Shown here one piece after another: positions 50,759 to 59,462 of a stretch of 64,000 nt of DNA. Source of the DNA: Psychromonas ossibalaenae ATCC BAA-1528 (GTDB lineage: Bacteria > Pseudomonadota > Gammaproteobacteria > Enterobacterales > Psychromonadaceae). The notes below the pieces were generated by a model that was not told the origin of the DNA, made no database searches, and was given only the letters and a program-made list of their open reading frames with translations. The stretch covers positions 1-64,000 of the forward strand of contig NZ_KB906987.1 of NCBI RefSeq assembly GCF_000381745.1. The letters run 5' to 3'. Each line of letters starts with the position of its first letter. Positions within the stretch are counted from its first letter, which is position 1. Both the position numbers and the translations under genes were made by a program.

Positions 50759-51290
50759 ATTAAGGGCCCTGGGTCTTAAGGTGACGGCGTCTTTTTATAA
50801 TAAGGGGGATTAATCTATTCTGGTAGTGAAATGTGCCGGTAGTGTGAACCTCCTGTTTCATTTAAATCTAAAACTGAAAGCAGTTTTGCTGTTTGATGAA
50901 CTTTTTTAGATTAATGAACTCATATACCCGTTACCAATCAAAATGCATTTATCAGGCGCTAGCTCGGACACCAAGACAAGGCGCAGCATGAAGACCTTTC
51001 GAGCGATTAACTTCGTTAATCCTCTATCGGTAGGATTAAAATAAAGACTTTAATCCTTAAATGGCTAGCCCTTATCGAATGCTGCAACGCTGTACTGGTT
51101 TTCGAGCTAGGCCTCGCAGGGCAAGCCGTGAGTCAAACACTTTCGTTGTTGTGAAGTTTTGATTTAACCGGTTAGATCTTCACCTTCATGCCTAGAAATT
51201 ATTCACCTCACGACTTGCTGATTTTTGCATCTTGAATGATAACGGGTATAGTAGATAATTGTTACACAAATTTAACACCTTGATGAGTTT
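50759..51290. other. Intergenic stretch dominated by a MITE-like element
   Basis: No gene is seen. Bases 50923-51250 are a terminal-inverted-repeat element, listed separately. The 40 bases after it lead to the next ORF. Confidence 0.7.
50923..51250. mobile_element. MITE-like non-autonomous element, 328 bp
   Basis: The ends are 25-base inverted repeats: TATACCCGTTACCAATCAAAATGCA begins at 50923 (25 bases in all) and its near-complement occupies 51226-51250, ending GATAACGGGTATA. There are three mismatches. The interior has nested hairpins (GATTAAC/GTTAATC near 51015-51031; AGGATTAAA/TTTAATCCT near 51033-51060) and no ORF. Ends of the form TATACCC...GGGTATA could reflect a TA target. A solo copy of the end lies at 63620. 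Confidence 0.75.
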
Positions 51291-51650
51291 ATGGTTCTTA
51301 TAAGTAGTCAGACAGAAAAACAAAAGCATGCACGCTGGACTATGTTACTGGTTGTAATGATCATGACATTTTGTCTTAGCCAGCGCGCCGGTTTTGTAAC
51401 ATCCTGTTCGATAATAGTTTCTCAGCAGGCAGAGCAGGATCATCCGGTACTTACACAGGATGAATGTGACTCGGCAGTGCATCTGCTGCAGTGGTTTGCC
51501 GGCAGCTTAGATGCCGCGATTTTTACTTTAGTGCTGACCCTGCTGCTGGTGGTAAGTTTTAGCTCCTACGCAGTTCAGTTTGTTCCTTTTATTGCACCTC
51601 GCGCACCTCCGCTGCGGCGGCATCTTCTTTTTTGTGTTTTTCGTGAATGA
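51291..51650 (+). CDS. Small hypothetical membrane protein ahead of the scs-like genes
   Basis: A 119-residue protein with two likely membrane segments (about 17-33 and 75-93), several Cys (CLSQ, CSII, DECDSAV) and a C-terminal arginine-rich tail. Position and size recall ScsA of the suppressor-of-copper-sensitivity locus, but the sequence is too divergent for me to assign it. It lies 83 bases before the scsB-like gene on the same strand, which suggests a shared redox or copper role. It begins 40 bases after the MITE-like element, which may supply or disturb its promoter. Confidence 0.6.
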   Translation: MVLISSQTEKQKHARWTMLLVVMIMTFCLSQRAGFVTSCSIIVSQQAEQDHPVLTQDECDSAVHLLQWFAGSLDAAIFTLVLTLLLVVSFSSYAVQFVPFIAPRAPPLRRHLLFCVFRE

Positions 51651-51733
51651 AATTTTTTGTTCGAATCTCGGCTCTTATCAGTTAGCGGTTAAATTTCGCT
51701 GACTGCGTTTTATTATTACTTGGAGATTTCCAA

Positions 51734-53926
51734 TTGAATTCATTGTTTCGTTCTATTTTAATTACTTTTTTACTGAGTGTTTCATTACTCAGTCATGCCG
51801 CCGTTAAATTCGGCTCTGTACCAGAGCTCAGTAATATTGCTCCTGCTGAATTCAGCAGTGCCTCTGCTAAGTTTTCACCGGTCAGCCAGACATCAACCGG
51901 CTGGTTAGTTAATCCGAATCATCCTCCGGTTTCTGTGCAGATGCAGCTGACAGGACAAAGTGATCCTTTATTAAAAACCGTTGATGCGGTATTACAGGTC
52001 AAACTTGAGGGTGACTGGAAAACCTACTGGCGTTCCCCGGGAGAGGGCGGCGTTGCACCGAGTTTTGATTTCTCACAATCAGATAATATATCTGATTTCA
52101 GCTGGGTCTGGCCTGCGCCAAAGCGTTATCCGGTATTAGGGGTTGAAACATTAGGTTACAAGCATGAGGTTAATTTCCCTATCACCTTACAGGTGCAGAA
52201 CCCGGCAGAGCCTGTTTTGTTAAAAGGCATCATGACTATGTCGTCATGTACCAATATTTGTGTGTTAACCGATTATGATGTTGAATTAAACTTTAATGTC
52301 GAAGACCTGCACATCGATAATGATGCTTTGTTTGCTTTTAATCAAGGCATAGGTGCGGTGCCGATGAAACTTGATCAGCAGGCAGTGAAAGATAAAACAA
52401 CCAGTTCTACGGTTTCTGCTTACCGTTCATATTGGGATGCTGAAAATCAAACACTGCTAGTACAGGTTGACAATCAAAGCGGCTGGTTCTCTCCGGATGT
52501 GTTTATTGATTCACAGAATAGTGAACTGGCTGAAGTCAGTTACTCAGCCCCGGAAATAAAAATTTCCGATAAGCAGCTGACGGCTAAAATCACAACCAGC
52601 AGCTGGACCGGCCCGGTAGATTTAGCTGACAAGTCTATTAATATTACTGTGGTTGATAAAGATTTAGCGGTGGAATTAAGTACGACACCTTCTGTGCAGG
52701 CCATTGTATTTGAGTCGAGCAGTATTGTTTCAATGTTTTTAATTGCCCTGCTGGGTGGTTTGATTTTAAACATTATGCCTTGTGTTTTACCGGTATTAGG
52801 CATGAAATTAAGCTCGGTTATCTCGGCGCATGGTATTGAGCGCAGTCAGATCCGCAAACAGTTCTTTGCATCAGCCGCCGGTATTTTAACTTCATTCTGG
52901 TTATTAGCCGGATTTTTATTAATTCTTAAATTTTCCGGACAGGCATTAGGCTGGGGCATTCAGTTCCAAAGTCCTTATTTTATTACTGTGATGGTGGTGA
53001 TCACCGCTTTATTTGCAGCTAATATGCTGGGATTATTTGAAATTCAGCTGCCAAGTGGTATGCAGACCTGGCTGGCAACCAAAGGCGGCCACTCTTATCT
53101 CGGTCATTATATGCAGGGGATGTTTGCAACTCTGTTAGCAACACCTTGTAGTGCCCCTTTCCTAGGCACGGCTGTTGCGTTTGCATTAGGTGCATCTAAC
53201 CTTGAGCTGCTGACTATATTCAGCGCACTAGGACTGGGTATGGCATTTCCATGGATATTAATTGCACTGTTTCCGGCAATAGCTTTGCGTCTGCCGAAAC
53301 CAGGTAAATGGATGAACAGTGTTAAAACACTGTTTGCACTGATGATTTTAATTACCTGTTACTGGTTATTAAGTTTATTAACTGTCTTTATCGGTACCGG
53401 TATTACCTTGTTAACCGGCCTTGTTTTAACAGTTATATTATTAGTCTTAATCGCCAGAAAACGCGGTAAAAAAGTATTAATCACAGTTTTAGCCAGCCTG
53501 TTAGCTGCAAGTGTATCAGGTATGATTATTGCCAGTTTAACAACCAGTAAGTGGGTACAGCCTCTTGCTCAGCTGGACTGGACGGTTTTAGATACTAATG
53601 TGATAGATCAGCAGATTAAGCAGGGAAATATTGTTTTTGTGGATGTTACCGCAGACTGGTGTATTACCTGTAAAGCCAATAAGATCGGTGTGCTGCTGCA
53701 GGATCCTGTTTATAGTGCACTGCAGGGTGAGCAGGTCATGACCATGAAAGGAGACTGGACGGTCCCTTCTCAAGATGTCACTGATTATCTGCAGTCCTAC
53801 GGGCGTTTTGGTGTGCCGTTTAATATTGTTTATGGTCCGGGAGCGCCGCAGGGGCTGCCTTTGGCCACTATTCTGACTACGGATGAAGTACTTAGTGCTA
53901 TTCAGCAGGCCAGGGGATCGAAATAA
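51734..53926 (+). CDS. scsB: ScsB/DsbD-family protein-disulfide reductase
   Basis: A 730-residue inner-membrane electron transporter. It has a signal peptide (to about residue 22) and a two-part periplasmic N-terminal domain characteristic of ScsB rather than DsbD (WKTYWRSPGEGGVAPSFDF, CTNICVLTDYDVELNF). A CcdA-like core with eight helices carries Cys in MPCVLPVLGMKL and ATPCSAPFLGTA, and the C-terminal thioredoxin domain has TADWCITCK. It passes electrons from cytoplasmic thioredoxin to periplasmic partners. The TTG start follows GGAG. The stop overlaps the next gene by one base. In Salmonella the locus gives copper tolerance. Confidence 0.87.
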   Translation: MNSLFRSILITFLLSVSLLSHAAVKFGSVPELSNIAPAEFSSASAKFSPVSQTSTGWLVNPNHPPVSVQMQLTGQSDPLLKTVDAVLQVKLEGDWKTYWRSPGEGGVAPSFDFSQSDNISDFSWVWPAPKRYPVLGVETLGYKHEVNFPITLQVQNPAEPVLLKGIMTMSSCTNICVLTDYDVELNFNVEDLHIDNDALFAFNQGIGAVPMKLDQQAVKDKTTSSTVSAYRSYWDAENQTLLVQVDNQSGWFSPDVFIDSQNSELAEVSYSAPEIKISDKQLTAKITTSSWTGPVDLADKSINITVVDKDLAVELSTTPSVQAIVFESSSIVSMFLIALLGGLILNIMPCVLPVLGMKLSSVISAHGIERSQIRKQFFASAAGILTSFWLLAGFLLILKFSGQALGWGIQFQSPYFITVMVVITALFAANMLGLFEIQLPSGMQTWLATKGGHSYLGHYMQGMFATLLATPCSAPFLGTAVAFALGASNLELLTIFSALGLGMAFPWILIALFPAIALRLPKPGKWMNSVKTLFALMILITCYWLLSLLTVFIGTGITLLTGLVLTVILLVLIARKRGKKVLITVLASLLAASVSGMIIASLTTSKWVQPLAQLDWTVLDTNVIDQQIKQGNIVFVDVTADWCITCKANKIGVLLQDPVYSALQGEQVMTMKGDWTVPSQDVTDYLQSYGRFGVPFNIVYGPGAPQGLPLATILTTDEVLSAIQQARGSK

Positions 53927-54453
53927 TGGATAAGCAGATTTCTGATCTTGTAAAAAAACATAAAGGCTGGCGGGGCTGGCTGAAAGAAGCACTTGTTTTA
54001 GTGCTCCTGTTGACAGTTATCAGCTGGGCTGTCGATTTCTGGCGGAGCGGCTCCATGGCTTCCGGTCAGGCTCCTGCCTTAACTGCTGTTTCAGTGCAGG
54101 GGGAGAAGATTGATTTAGGTGCTATGAGTCAGGACAAACCCGTGCTGCTTTATTTCTGGGCAACCTGGTGTCCGGTGTGCAGTTATGTCTCGCCGTCGGT
54201 GGATTTTTTATCGGCGGATTATCAGGTAGTGACTGTGGCTTTAACTTCTGGCGAAGAAGAGCGAGTTCATAAATACCAGCAGGCAAAGGAATATGATTTC
54301 AGCACGATTAATGATCCTAAGGGGCAGATAAGCCAGGCTTGGGGTATATCAGTAACGCCGACTATTTTTATTATCGATAAAGGTCAGATAAAGTCGGTAA
54401 CAACCGGTTTTACATCTCCCATGGGTTTGTGGATGCGTCTTAAGCTGACTTAG
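53926..54453 (+). CDS. scsD: Membrane-anchored thioredoxin-like protein (ScsD-like)
   Basis: A 175-residue protein with one N-terminal membrane anchor (about 20-38) and a TlpA/ResA-like thioredoxin domain. Its active site ATWCPVCSYVSPS has the CPVC dithiol, and VTPTIFIID is the cis-Pro loop. It is probably reduced by ScsB, whose stop it overlaps (TAATG), and acts on periplasmic substrates. A separate ScsC (DsbA-like) gene is not present between or after them, so the locus is incomplete compared with Salmonella scsABCD. Confidence 0.83.
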   Translation: MDKQISDLVKKHKGWRGWLKEALVLVLLLTVISWAVDFWRSGSMASGQAPALTAVSVQGEKIDLGAMSQDKPVLLYFWATWCPVCSYVSPSVDFLSADYQVVTVALTSGEEERVHKYQQAKEYDFSTINDPKGQISQAWGISVTPTIFIIDKGQIKSVTTGFTSPMGLWMRLKLT

Positions 54454-54464
54454 GCCGTCACTGT

Positions 54465-54492
54465 AAAGCAGCGCGGTCAGCGCTGCTTTTTT
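54465..54492 (+). terminator. Intrinsic terminator after the scsD-like gene
   Basis: AAAGCAGCGC (54465-54474) pairs with GCGCTGCTTT (54480-54489), followed by further T. A clean 10-bp stem with a 5-base loop. Confidence 0.88.
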
Positions 54493-54517
54493 ATGTTTTT
54501 CTAAACAGCTCTTATAT

Positions 54518-55582
54518 TTATTCTTGTTTGTTTTTTCGAAAATGCTGCCGATTAAAAACTTTACTTAGACTGAAAGACACAGCACAGACATGCCGGGCTA
54601 ATTCATGATTCAGCCATAAATATCCAAAGAAATTAATATTACTCTGGTGGCAGCTGTCAACGGCACTCACTGTTTCACTGGTAATCGTGAACAGGCTGAT
54701 ATCGTCGGCTAATATCTGCTGTACATCCCCCATATCCACCTGCAGGCTGATCTGGTTCATATGCTCAAACAGATCTGATGCTCCGTGCATTAAATCTGAA
54801 TTGGTTTTTATCTTTTGAAAAGCATCCTGGCTGCGCCACTGCCGGTTAATCAGCGTTTCTAATACACTTAAAATGCGCCGCTCTAAAAAAATGATATCGG
54901 TAATATCCTGCTCATCACCTTTCCACTCTTTGTATATATGTGCCATTAATGAGCGTTGTTTATTTAAGTTGGTGCTGAGCAGTTTCAGATTGTAGTCAGC
55001 CGCACCGTTATCGCTGTTTAAGCCTTTGTTATGCAGAAGATAATAATCGCTGCTGAGCAGTAAAAACTCTGTTACCAGAAGCTGAAAGTGGACTAATGCC
55101 CGTGAGGGAAAAAACAGGCGGCTGCATAAGATGGTTAATAATGTTGCCCAGACAACATTAATTGCCCGCCACTCTGCAACCACAATATTGTCAGCTCCGC
55201 CGGGCCCGGCAACTAAAAATAGAGTGAGCGCCACCAAGACAGCTGCATAGGAATATTTCCCCACAACTGCATACATAGCGACAGCTAAGATTAGTAAAAG
55301 GATTAAATCATGCAGAACAATGTAAGCGCCAGGCAGCAGGTAGACGGCTAAACCAAGCAGTGCACCGATAATTGTACCGCTTAAGCGCTGATTAGCTTTA
55401 GTTAAAACAGAGCCCAAATATGAAACAGGCCCCATCACCACAATAATAGTGATCAGCGCCCAGCTGGAGTGCGGGAATTCGAAAACTCGGATCACAACAA
55501 GTGCAATCGCGCAGGCGATAACAACCCGTAAAGCATGAAGCATTCGCTGGTGGCGAATGACAAAACGATCTGATAGCAGCAT
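54518..55582 (-). CDS. FUSC-family membrane protein (aromatic-acid exporter-like)
   Basis: A 354-residue protein. The N-terminal half has about six membrane helices with the FUSC pattern (RMLHALRVVIACAIALVVIRVFEFPHSSWALITIIVVMGPVSYLGSVLTKANQRLSGTIIGALLGL). The C-terminal half is soluble and helical. Full FUSC proteins such as YccS or AaeB have two such halves (about 650-720 residues), so this is a half-size form and may dimerise. Probably an efflux or envelope-related transporter with unknown substrate. Convergent with the scsD-like gene. Confidence 0.8.
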   Translation of the reverse strand: MLLSDRFVIRHQRMLHALRVVIACAIALVVIRVFEFPHSSWALITIIVVMGPVSYLGSVLTKANQRLSGTIIGALLGLAVYLLPGAYIVLHDLILLLILAVAMYAVVGKYSYAAVLVALTLFLVAGPGGADNIVVAEWRAINVVWATLLTILCSRLFFPSRALVHFQLLVTEFLLLSSDYYLLHNKGLNSDNGAADYNLKLLSTNLNKQRSLMAHIYKEWKGDEQDITDIIFLERRILSVLETLINRQWRSQDAFQKIKTNSDLMHGASDLFEHMNQISLQVDMGDVQQILADDISLFTITSETVSAVDSCHQSNINFFGYLWLNHELARHVCAVSFSLSKVFNRQHFRKNKQE

Positions 55583-55722
55583 TATGCAGACTTAATCTAG
55601 TTAAAAAATGAGAGTATTATTTTTTATACAGAAAACCAAGAAAGAATAGCTTATATTTTCTAGCTTTGATTATCAGCAGTCTCCCAATATTAACTAGGAG
55701 ACTACCTTGTCTTCTTCTGTGT

Positions 55723-56166
55723 TTAATTAAGCTGCGAAAGCGAAGGCGGTGTTTCTTTAGAATTAACAAATTTAAGACGCAGATGATCGTAACAGTAATT
55801 AAATACCAGAGTGTAAAGCGTAATAAACAGGGTAATGCCTAGATCCAGAATAAAAGCCTCCAGCAGACTGACTTGTAAAATATACGCCATGACCGGAGTG
55901 GTTAAAATGACAAGGCCTGATTCAAAAATTAAGACGTAAAAAATGCGTAATTTTAACCCTCTTTTTTCACGGGCTCCGCGATAAAATTGATCAAAAATGA
56001 GGTTAAAAAGATAGTTCCACACCATCGCGATTAGCGATACAACTATCATTGTTTTTAATGCAGAATAAAGTGCAATATCGGAGAAAACAATTAAACCGAT
56101 AATTACTGAGGACACTGCAATTAGTTCAAACAATAGCATGTGTAATAGACGTTCACGTGCAGACAT
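55723..56166 (-). CDS. PACE-family multidrug/biocide efflux transporter
   Basis: A 147-residue protein with four membrane helices and two tandem bacterial transmembrane pair domains, the PACE (AceI-like) hallmark: SARERLLHMLLFELIAV at the start, WNYLFNLIFDQFYRGAREKRGLKLRIFYVLIFESGLV, and a second half ending in FNYCYDHLR. The conserved Glu in the first helix (FELIAV) is present. Members expel chlorhexidine and natural polyamine-like cations. It is divergent from a LysR gene, the arrangement seen for aceI/aceR, so that regulator probably controls it. Confidence 0.9.
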   Translation of the reverse strand: MSARERLLHMLLFELIAVSSVIIGLIVFSDIALYSALKTMIVVSLIAMVWNYLFNLIFDQFYRGAREKRGLKLRIFYVLIFESGLVILTTPVMAYILQVSLLEAFILDLGITLFITLYTLVFNYCYDHLRLKFVNSKETPPSLSQLN

Positions 56167-56261
56167 AAATATTCTCCTGTTTATTATTGTAACTAGATGT
56201 TGGAAGTAGTGTGACTTTAAACTAAGATGATAGAAAGTTAGTAACCATCACAGGTCGTGAT

Positions 56262-57137
56262 ATGTATAGTCTTGAACAGTTGAAAATTTTTGTTGCCGTT
56301 TCTGAAAATGGATCTTTTTCTGCGACCGCGCGTAAGCTTAAAAGAGCGCAGTCCGGTATCAGCCAGTCCATTTCTAATTTAGAAATTTCTCTTGATAAAC
56401 AACTGTTTGACCGAAGCAGTAATACACCTTCATTAAGCGATGACGGCAAAGCGTTATTGCCGGTTGCTAAATCTCTGCTGCTACAGCAGCGTCAGTTTGA
56501 TCAAAAAGTCGCCGCATTATCACAGCAGCAGGAGCATGAATTAATTATTGGAATTGAAGAAAGCCTTTCTTACGGGCCTATTTTCAGCAAAATAAAAAAG
56601 TTTGCCGAGCAGTTTCCCATGACCAACCTGGAGGTAGTAACCGCATCTACTTATGATATAGAGGAATACGTACGTAATGGTGATGTACATATCGGTCTGA
56701 TTTACAGTAAAGGGGAAATTCAGAATGATGTTGATTTTGGAACGCTTGGTTATAATAAATTTATTACTGTAGCGGCTGCTTCGCACCCTCTCGCTGATCT
56801 GCAGGAAATTAATGATCAGGTATTACGTGCTTATCGGCAGCTGGTTTTGCGTACTTATCATGGCAAAGAGTTATGGTTCAGCCACGCTATCAGCACGCAG
56901 ATCTGGTACGCCAGTAATCACCATTTACTGCTTGAGTTAGCAGAGCAGGGCATAGGCTGGACTATGCTGCCTGAAGATCTCGCCTTAGACTCGTTGGCGC
57001 AGGGTAAGGTCATTCTGCTTGATGTGACTTACGAACCCTACGGCTGGATGAATACCATTGATTATATTGTTAGTCGAAGAAGCCAGCAGGGACCTGCTTT
57101 ACAGGGATTGATTAAACTATTAAAGCAGGCTTTCTGA
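56262..57137 (+). CDS. LysR-family regulator, probable controller of the PACE efflux gene
   Basis: A 291-residue LysR protein. The N-terminal winged helix-turn-helix is about 2-60 (LEQLKIFVAVSENGSFSATARKLKRAQSGISQSISNLEISLDKQLFDRSS) and the effector domain about 88-290. It is divergent from the PACE gene with a 95-base spacer that should hold the shared operator, the classic LysR layout. The inducer may be the efflux substrate, which is an inference from aceR. Confidence 0.9.
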   Translation: MYSLEQLKIFVAVSENGSFSATARKLKRAQSGISQSISNLEISLDKQLFDRSSNTPSLSDDGKALLPVAKSLLLQQRQFDQKVAALSQQQEHELIIGIEESLSYGPIFSKIKKFAEQFPMTNLEVVTASTYDIEEYVRNGDVHIGLIYSKGEIQNDVDFGTLGYNKFITVAAASHPLADLQEINDQVLRAYRQLVLRTYHGKELWFSHAISTQIWYASNHHLLLELAEQGIGWTMLPEDLALDSLAQGKVILLDVTYEPYGWMNTIDYIVSRRSQQGPALQGLIKLLKQAF

Positions 57138-57236
57138 TAAAAAATGTTTGTGCCGGGCTTGTTTTAAATCAACCTGAATAAGAGATGCTAGACAGATAAT
57201 CGTTACTTAGATAAATTTACATAATGGAAGCTTCTG

Positions 57237-58700
57237 ATGGATTATATTACTGCGCAGTTTAAAACTTTTACTATCCTGTTATTTACTCTGTTGATGTTAT
57301 CACTGAACTGCACGGTTAGCAGAGCTGCCGTGGTGGACAGTGAGCTGGGTTTTGAACTGGAATTACCGGAGCGCTGGATAAAATTAGATCTGGAAAGTGC
57401 ACAGTCTATTTATGCTCAGGCATTGTCTTTATTTGAAAAAAAGAAAATAAGCAAGGCGCAGCTGCTTGAGTTTAGAGAGCTTTTCAGCGCAGTGGGCAGC
57501 AGCACCAGCAGTGTATTCATGCCCGTTGATATTATCGGCCTGCTTAAAAAGAAAAAAGCTTATTCGGTAGTCTGGCTTAGCCTGGTGCATAAACATCTGC
57601 CTCAAAAAGAAGATCAGGCCGCAAAATGGTGCCAAAACAACCGCAGTGCCAATGACTTTTCCTGTGAGTCTCAAACGGTTAATAACAAAACAGTTATGCA
57701 GCTCAAAGGAAATACTCGGAAAAGCGACAGCCAGTCTTTTGTTTATGTAAAAACACAGTCTTTTTATCAGCTTAGTCATCATGTCAGTTTAGCTTTTACG
57801 GTTTTCGGCAGCGGTGATTATGATCCCGATGCTTTGCTGTTTAAGCAGAATATAAATAAGAGCACAAGGCAGGTGGTTGAAAAAATAGAGCGTATCTATA
57901 AACAGTCTGAGCAGGTAAAAACAGCCGAGCAGGTGGAACTGTTTATTAAAAATCTGCATTATGTTGCTGATTTGGGTGATCCGCAGGCAAATATGGTGAT
58001 TGCCGGTTATCTGGCTGATTCCCAGAAACCGCAGCAGGCTGAAATTTATTATAAAAAAGCGGTGGCCACGCCATGGGAATTAGCCGATGCTATGTATACC
58101 CTGGCAATGTTTTACCATTCCCATCCTGAACTTGTTGATGCTGATGAAGCCGATGGTAATGATCTTATTACTCAGGCTGCTGCAAAAGGCTATCAGCCTG
58201 TTCTGGATCTTGTTGAACAGTTAGCTGCAAAAGGTAATGCCCGTTCGCAGTATTTAAAATACCAGTTAACAAAAGAAAAAATCTGGTTAATAGAGGCAGC
58301 TAAAGTGCTGCCGGAAGCTATGCTCAATTTAGCTGTGCAGAATCATAGCGAGGAGACGGGAGATATAATTAGTCATGTACGTAAGGTCGAGGAGCTAGCG
58401 GCGTCCGGGAAGTTAACTGTTCATGATTTGAAGCGCTTAACTCCTTTATTTCCTTACCTGCTGCGTATCAATACCTTGATAAACCTGCATGAACAGGCGC
58501 TTAGTGAGCATAAAGAAGAGTATCTGAGACTTATGAAAAGTATTTTTGAAAAAACTTTAGCGCCTTTGAGCGCATCACAAGCTCTCTCTGAATCTGAATG
58601 GTCTGTTATCTATTATCAGGCTGAACGGTTCAAAAACCGTAACGGTGATCCGTTGTTTGATATTGTTGAAAAATATAAATTTGAAGCTGCACAGAAGTAG
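57237..58700 (+). CDS. Exported TPR/Sel1-repeat-like protein of unknown function
   Basis: A 487-residue protein with a signal peptide (cleavage near VSRAAV, residue 30). An N-terminal part of about 180 residues (LGFELELPERWIKLDLES) has a few Cys. From about 225 there are repeated helical hairpins of the Sel1/TPR kind (DPQANMVIAGYLADSQKPQQAEIYYKKAV, ADAMYTLAMFYHSHPEL). Such repeats mediate protein contacts in the periplasm. No catalytic motif is visible. It stands alone between the LysR gene and torD, and a large palindrome follows its stop. Confidence 0.72.
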   Translation: MDYITAQFKTFTILLFTLLMLSLNCTVSRAAVVDSELGFELELPERWIKLDLESAQSIYAQALSLFEKKKISKAQLLEFRELFSAVGSSTSSVFMPVDIIGLLKKKKAYSVVWLSLVHKHLPQKEDQAAKWCQNNRSANDFSCESQTVNNKTVMQLKGNTRKSDSQSFVYVKTQSFYQLSHHVSLAFTVFGSGDYDPDALLFKQNINKSTRQVVEKIERIYKQSEQVKTAEQVELFIKNLHYVADLGDPQANMVIAGYLADSQKPQQAEIYYKKAVATPWELADAMYTLAMFYHSHPELVDADEADGNDLITQAAAKGYQPVLDLVEQLAAKGNARSQYLKYQLTKEKIWLIEAAKVLPEAMLNLAVQNHSEETGDIISHVRKVEELAASGKLTVHDLKRLTPLFPYLLRINTLINLHEQALSEHKEEYLRLMKSIFEKTLAPLSASQALSESEWSVIYYQAERFKNRNGDPLFDIVEKYKFEAAQK

Positions 58701-58723
58701 TTATAGGTTTTACTGGTCGTTTA

Positions 58724-58763
58724 TAAGCCCTGCCTGTCACTGTGCAGTGACAGGCAGGGCTTA
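58724..58763. terminator. Perfect 19-bp palindromic terminator between convergent genes
   Basis: TAAGCCCTGCCTGTCACTG (58724-58742) and CAGTGACAGGCAGGGCTTA (58745-58763) are perfect complements with a 2-base centre. It lies between the TPR-like gene and torD and can serve both strands. Confidence 0.8.
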
Positions 58764-58768
58764 AGCGT

Positions 58769-59410
58769 TTAATCGGGCATGATTTCAACTATATCCTGCT
58801 TGATATAAGCCTGCAGCAGCTGACAAACCCCTTGGTAAAAACCGGAGTTGTTGACCTTAGCAGTCGCTTTCACAAACTGTTCTAGCCAGGACAGAATATG
58901 TACTTCAATAAAGTTGATCTGCGCTTCACTGACACCGTTAACATCCTGAATAATCAGATTGCCTAGGTAATCAAGCTGGATGGCAATATGATCCGCCGGT
59001 TCATTAAAGGACGGATCAACTACCAGACCTTGTGCCTTGAATAAGTCAATCATATCCTGATGAGGCTGCTCAAATAGTTGTCCTGATTTAGACAGATAAA
59101 CAGAGGCATAGGGTGGTGCACCCGTCTTTGTATCGGTTAGAAAAATCTGGCTGAAGTCGGCTGCTAATTCCAGCTCAGGTTTGTTCATGGCTAAAATAGC
59201 GGTTAATGCTGATTTTATTTTCTGTACAGACGCAGTAAAGTCAGGCTCCTGCTCAAGCTGATCTAAAAGTGTTACCCCTTCACCGCAGAAATACATAGCA
59301 AGCTGTTCTTTATCCAGCTCTTTGGTGAGTAAAGTTGCAAACCACCAGTAGAGGCTCGCACGTGTTTCATTTATTTCTGATATGGTTGTTTCTGTCATTT
59401 CCGAGCTCAC
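58769..59410 (-). CDS. torD: TorD, chaperone for TMAO reductase
   Basis: A 213-residue all-helical cytoplasmic chaperone of the TorD/DmsD family, with ASLYWWFATLLTKELDKEQL, LELAADFSQIFLTD, GAPPYASVYLSKSG and the conserved EPADHIAIQLDYL motif. It binds the twin-arginine leader and core of apo-TorA until the molybdenum cofactor is inserted. It is the last gene of torECAD, 52 bases after torA. A GTG at 59410 and an ATG at 59398 are both possible starts. Confidence 0.93.
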   Translation of the reverse strand: MSSEMTETTISEINETRASLYWWFATLLTKELDKEQLAMYFCGEGVTLLDQLEQEPDFTASVQKIKSALTAILAMNKPELELAADFSQIFLTDTKTGAPPYASVYLSKSGQLFEQPHQDMIDLFKAQGLVVDPSFNEPADHIAIQLDYLGNLIIQDVNGVSEAQINFIEVHILSWLEQFVKATAKVNNSGFYQGVCQLLQAYIKQDIVEIMPD

Positions 59411-59462
59411 TTTCTTGGTACCAGAAGGCAGGGTATTCAGTGAATACCCGCCACAGTTATAT

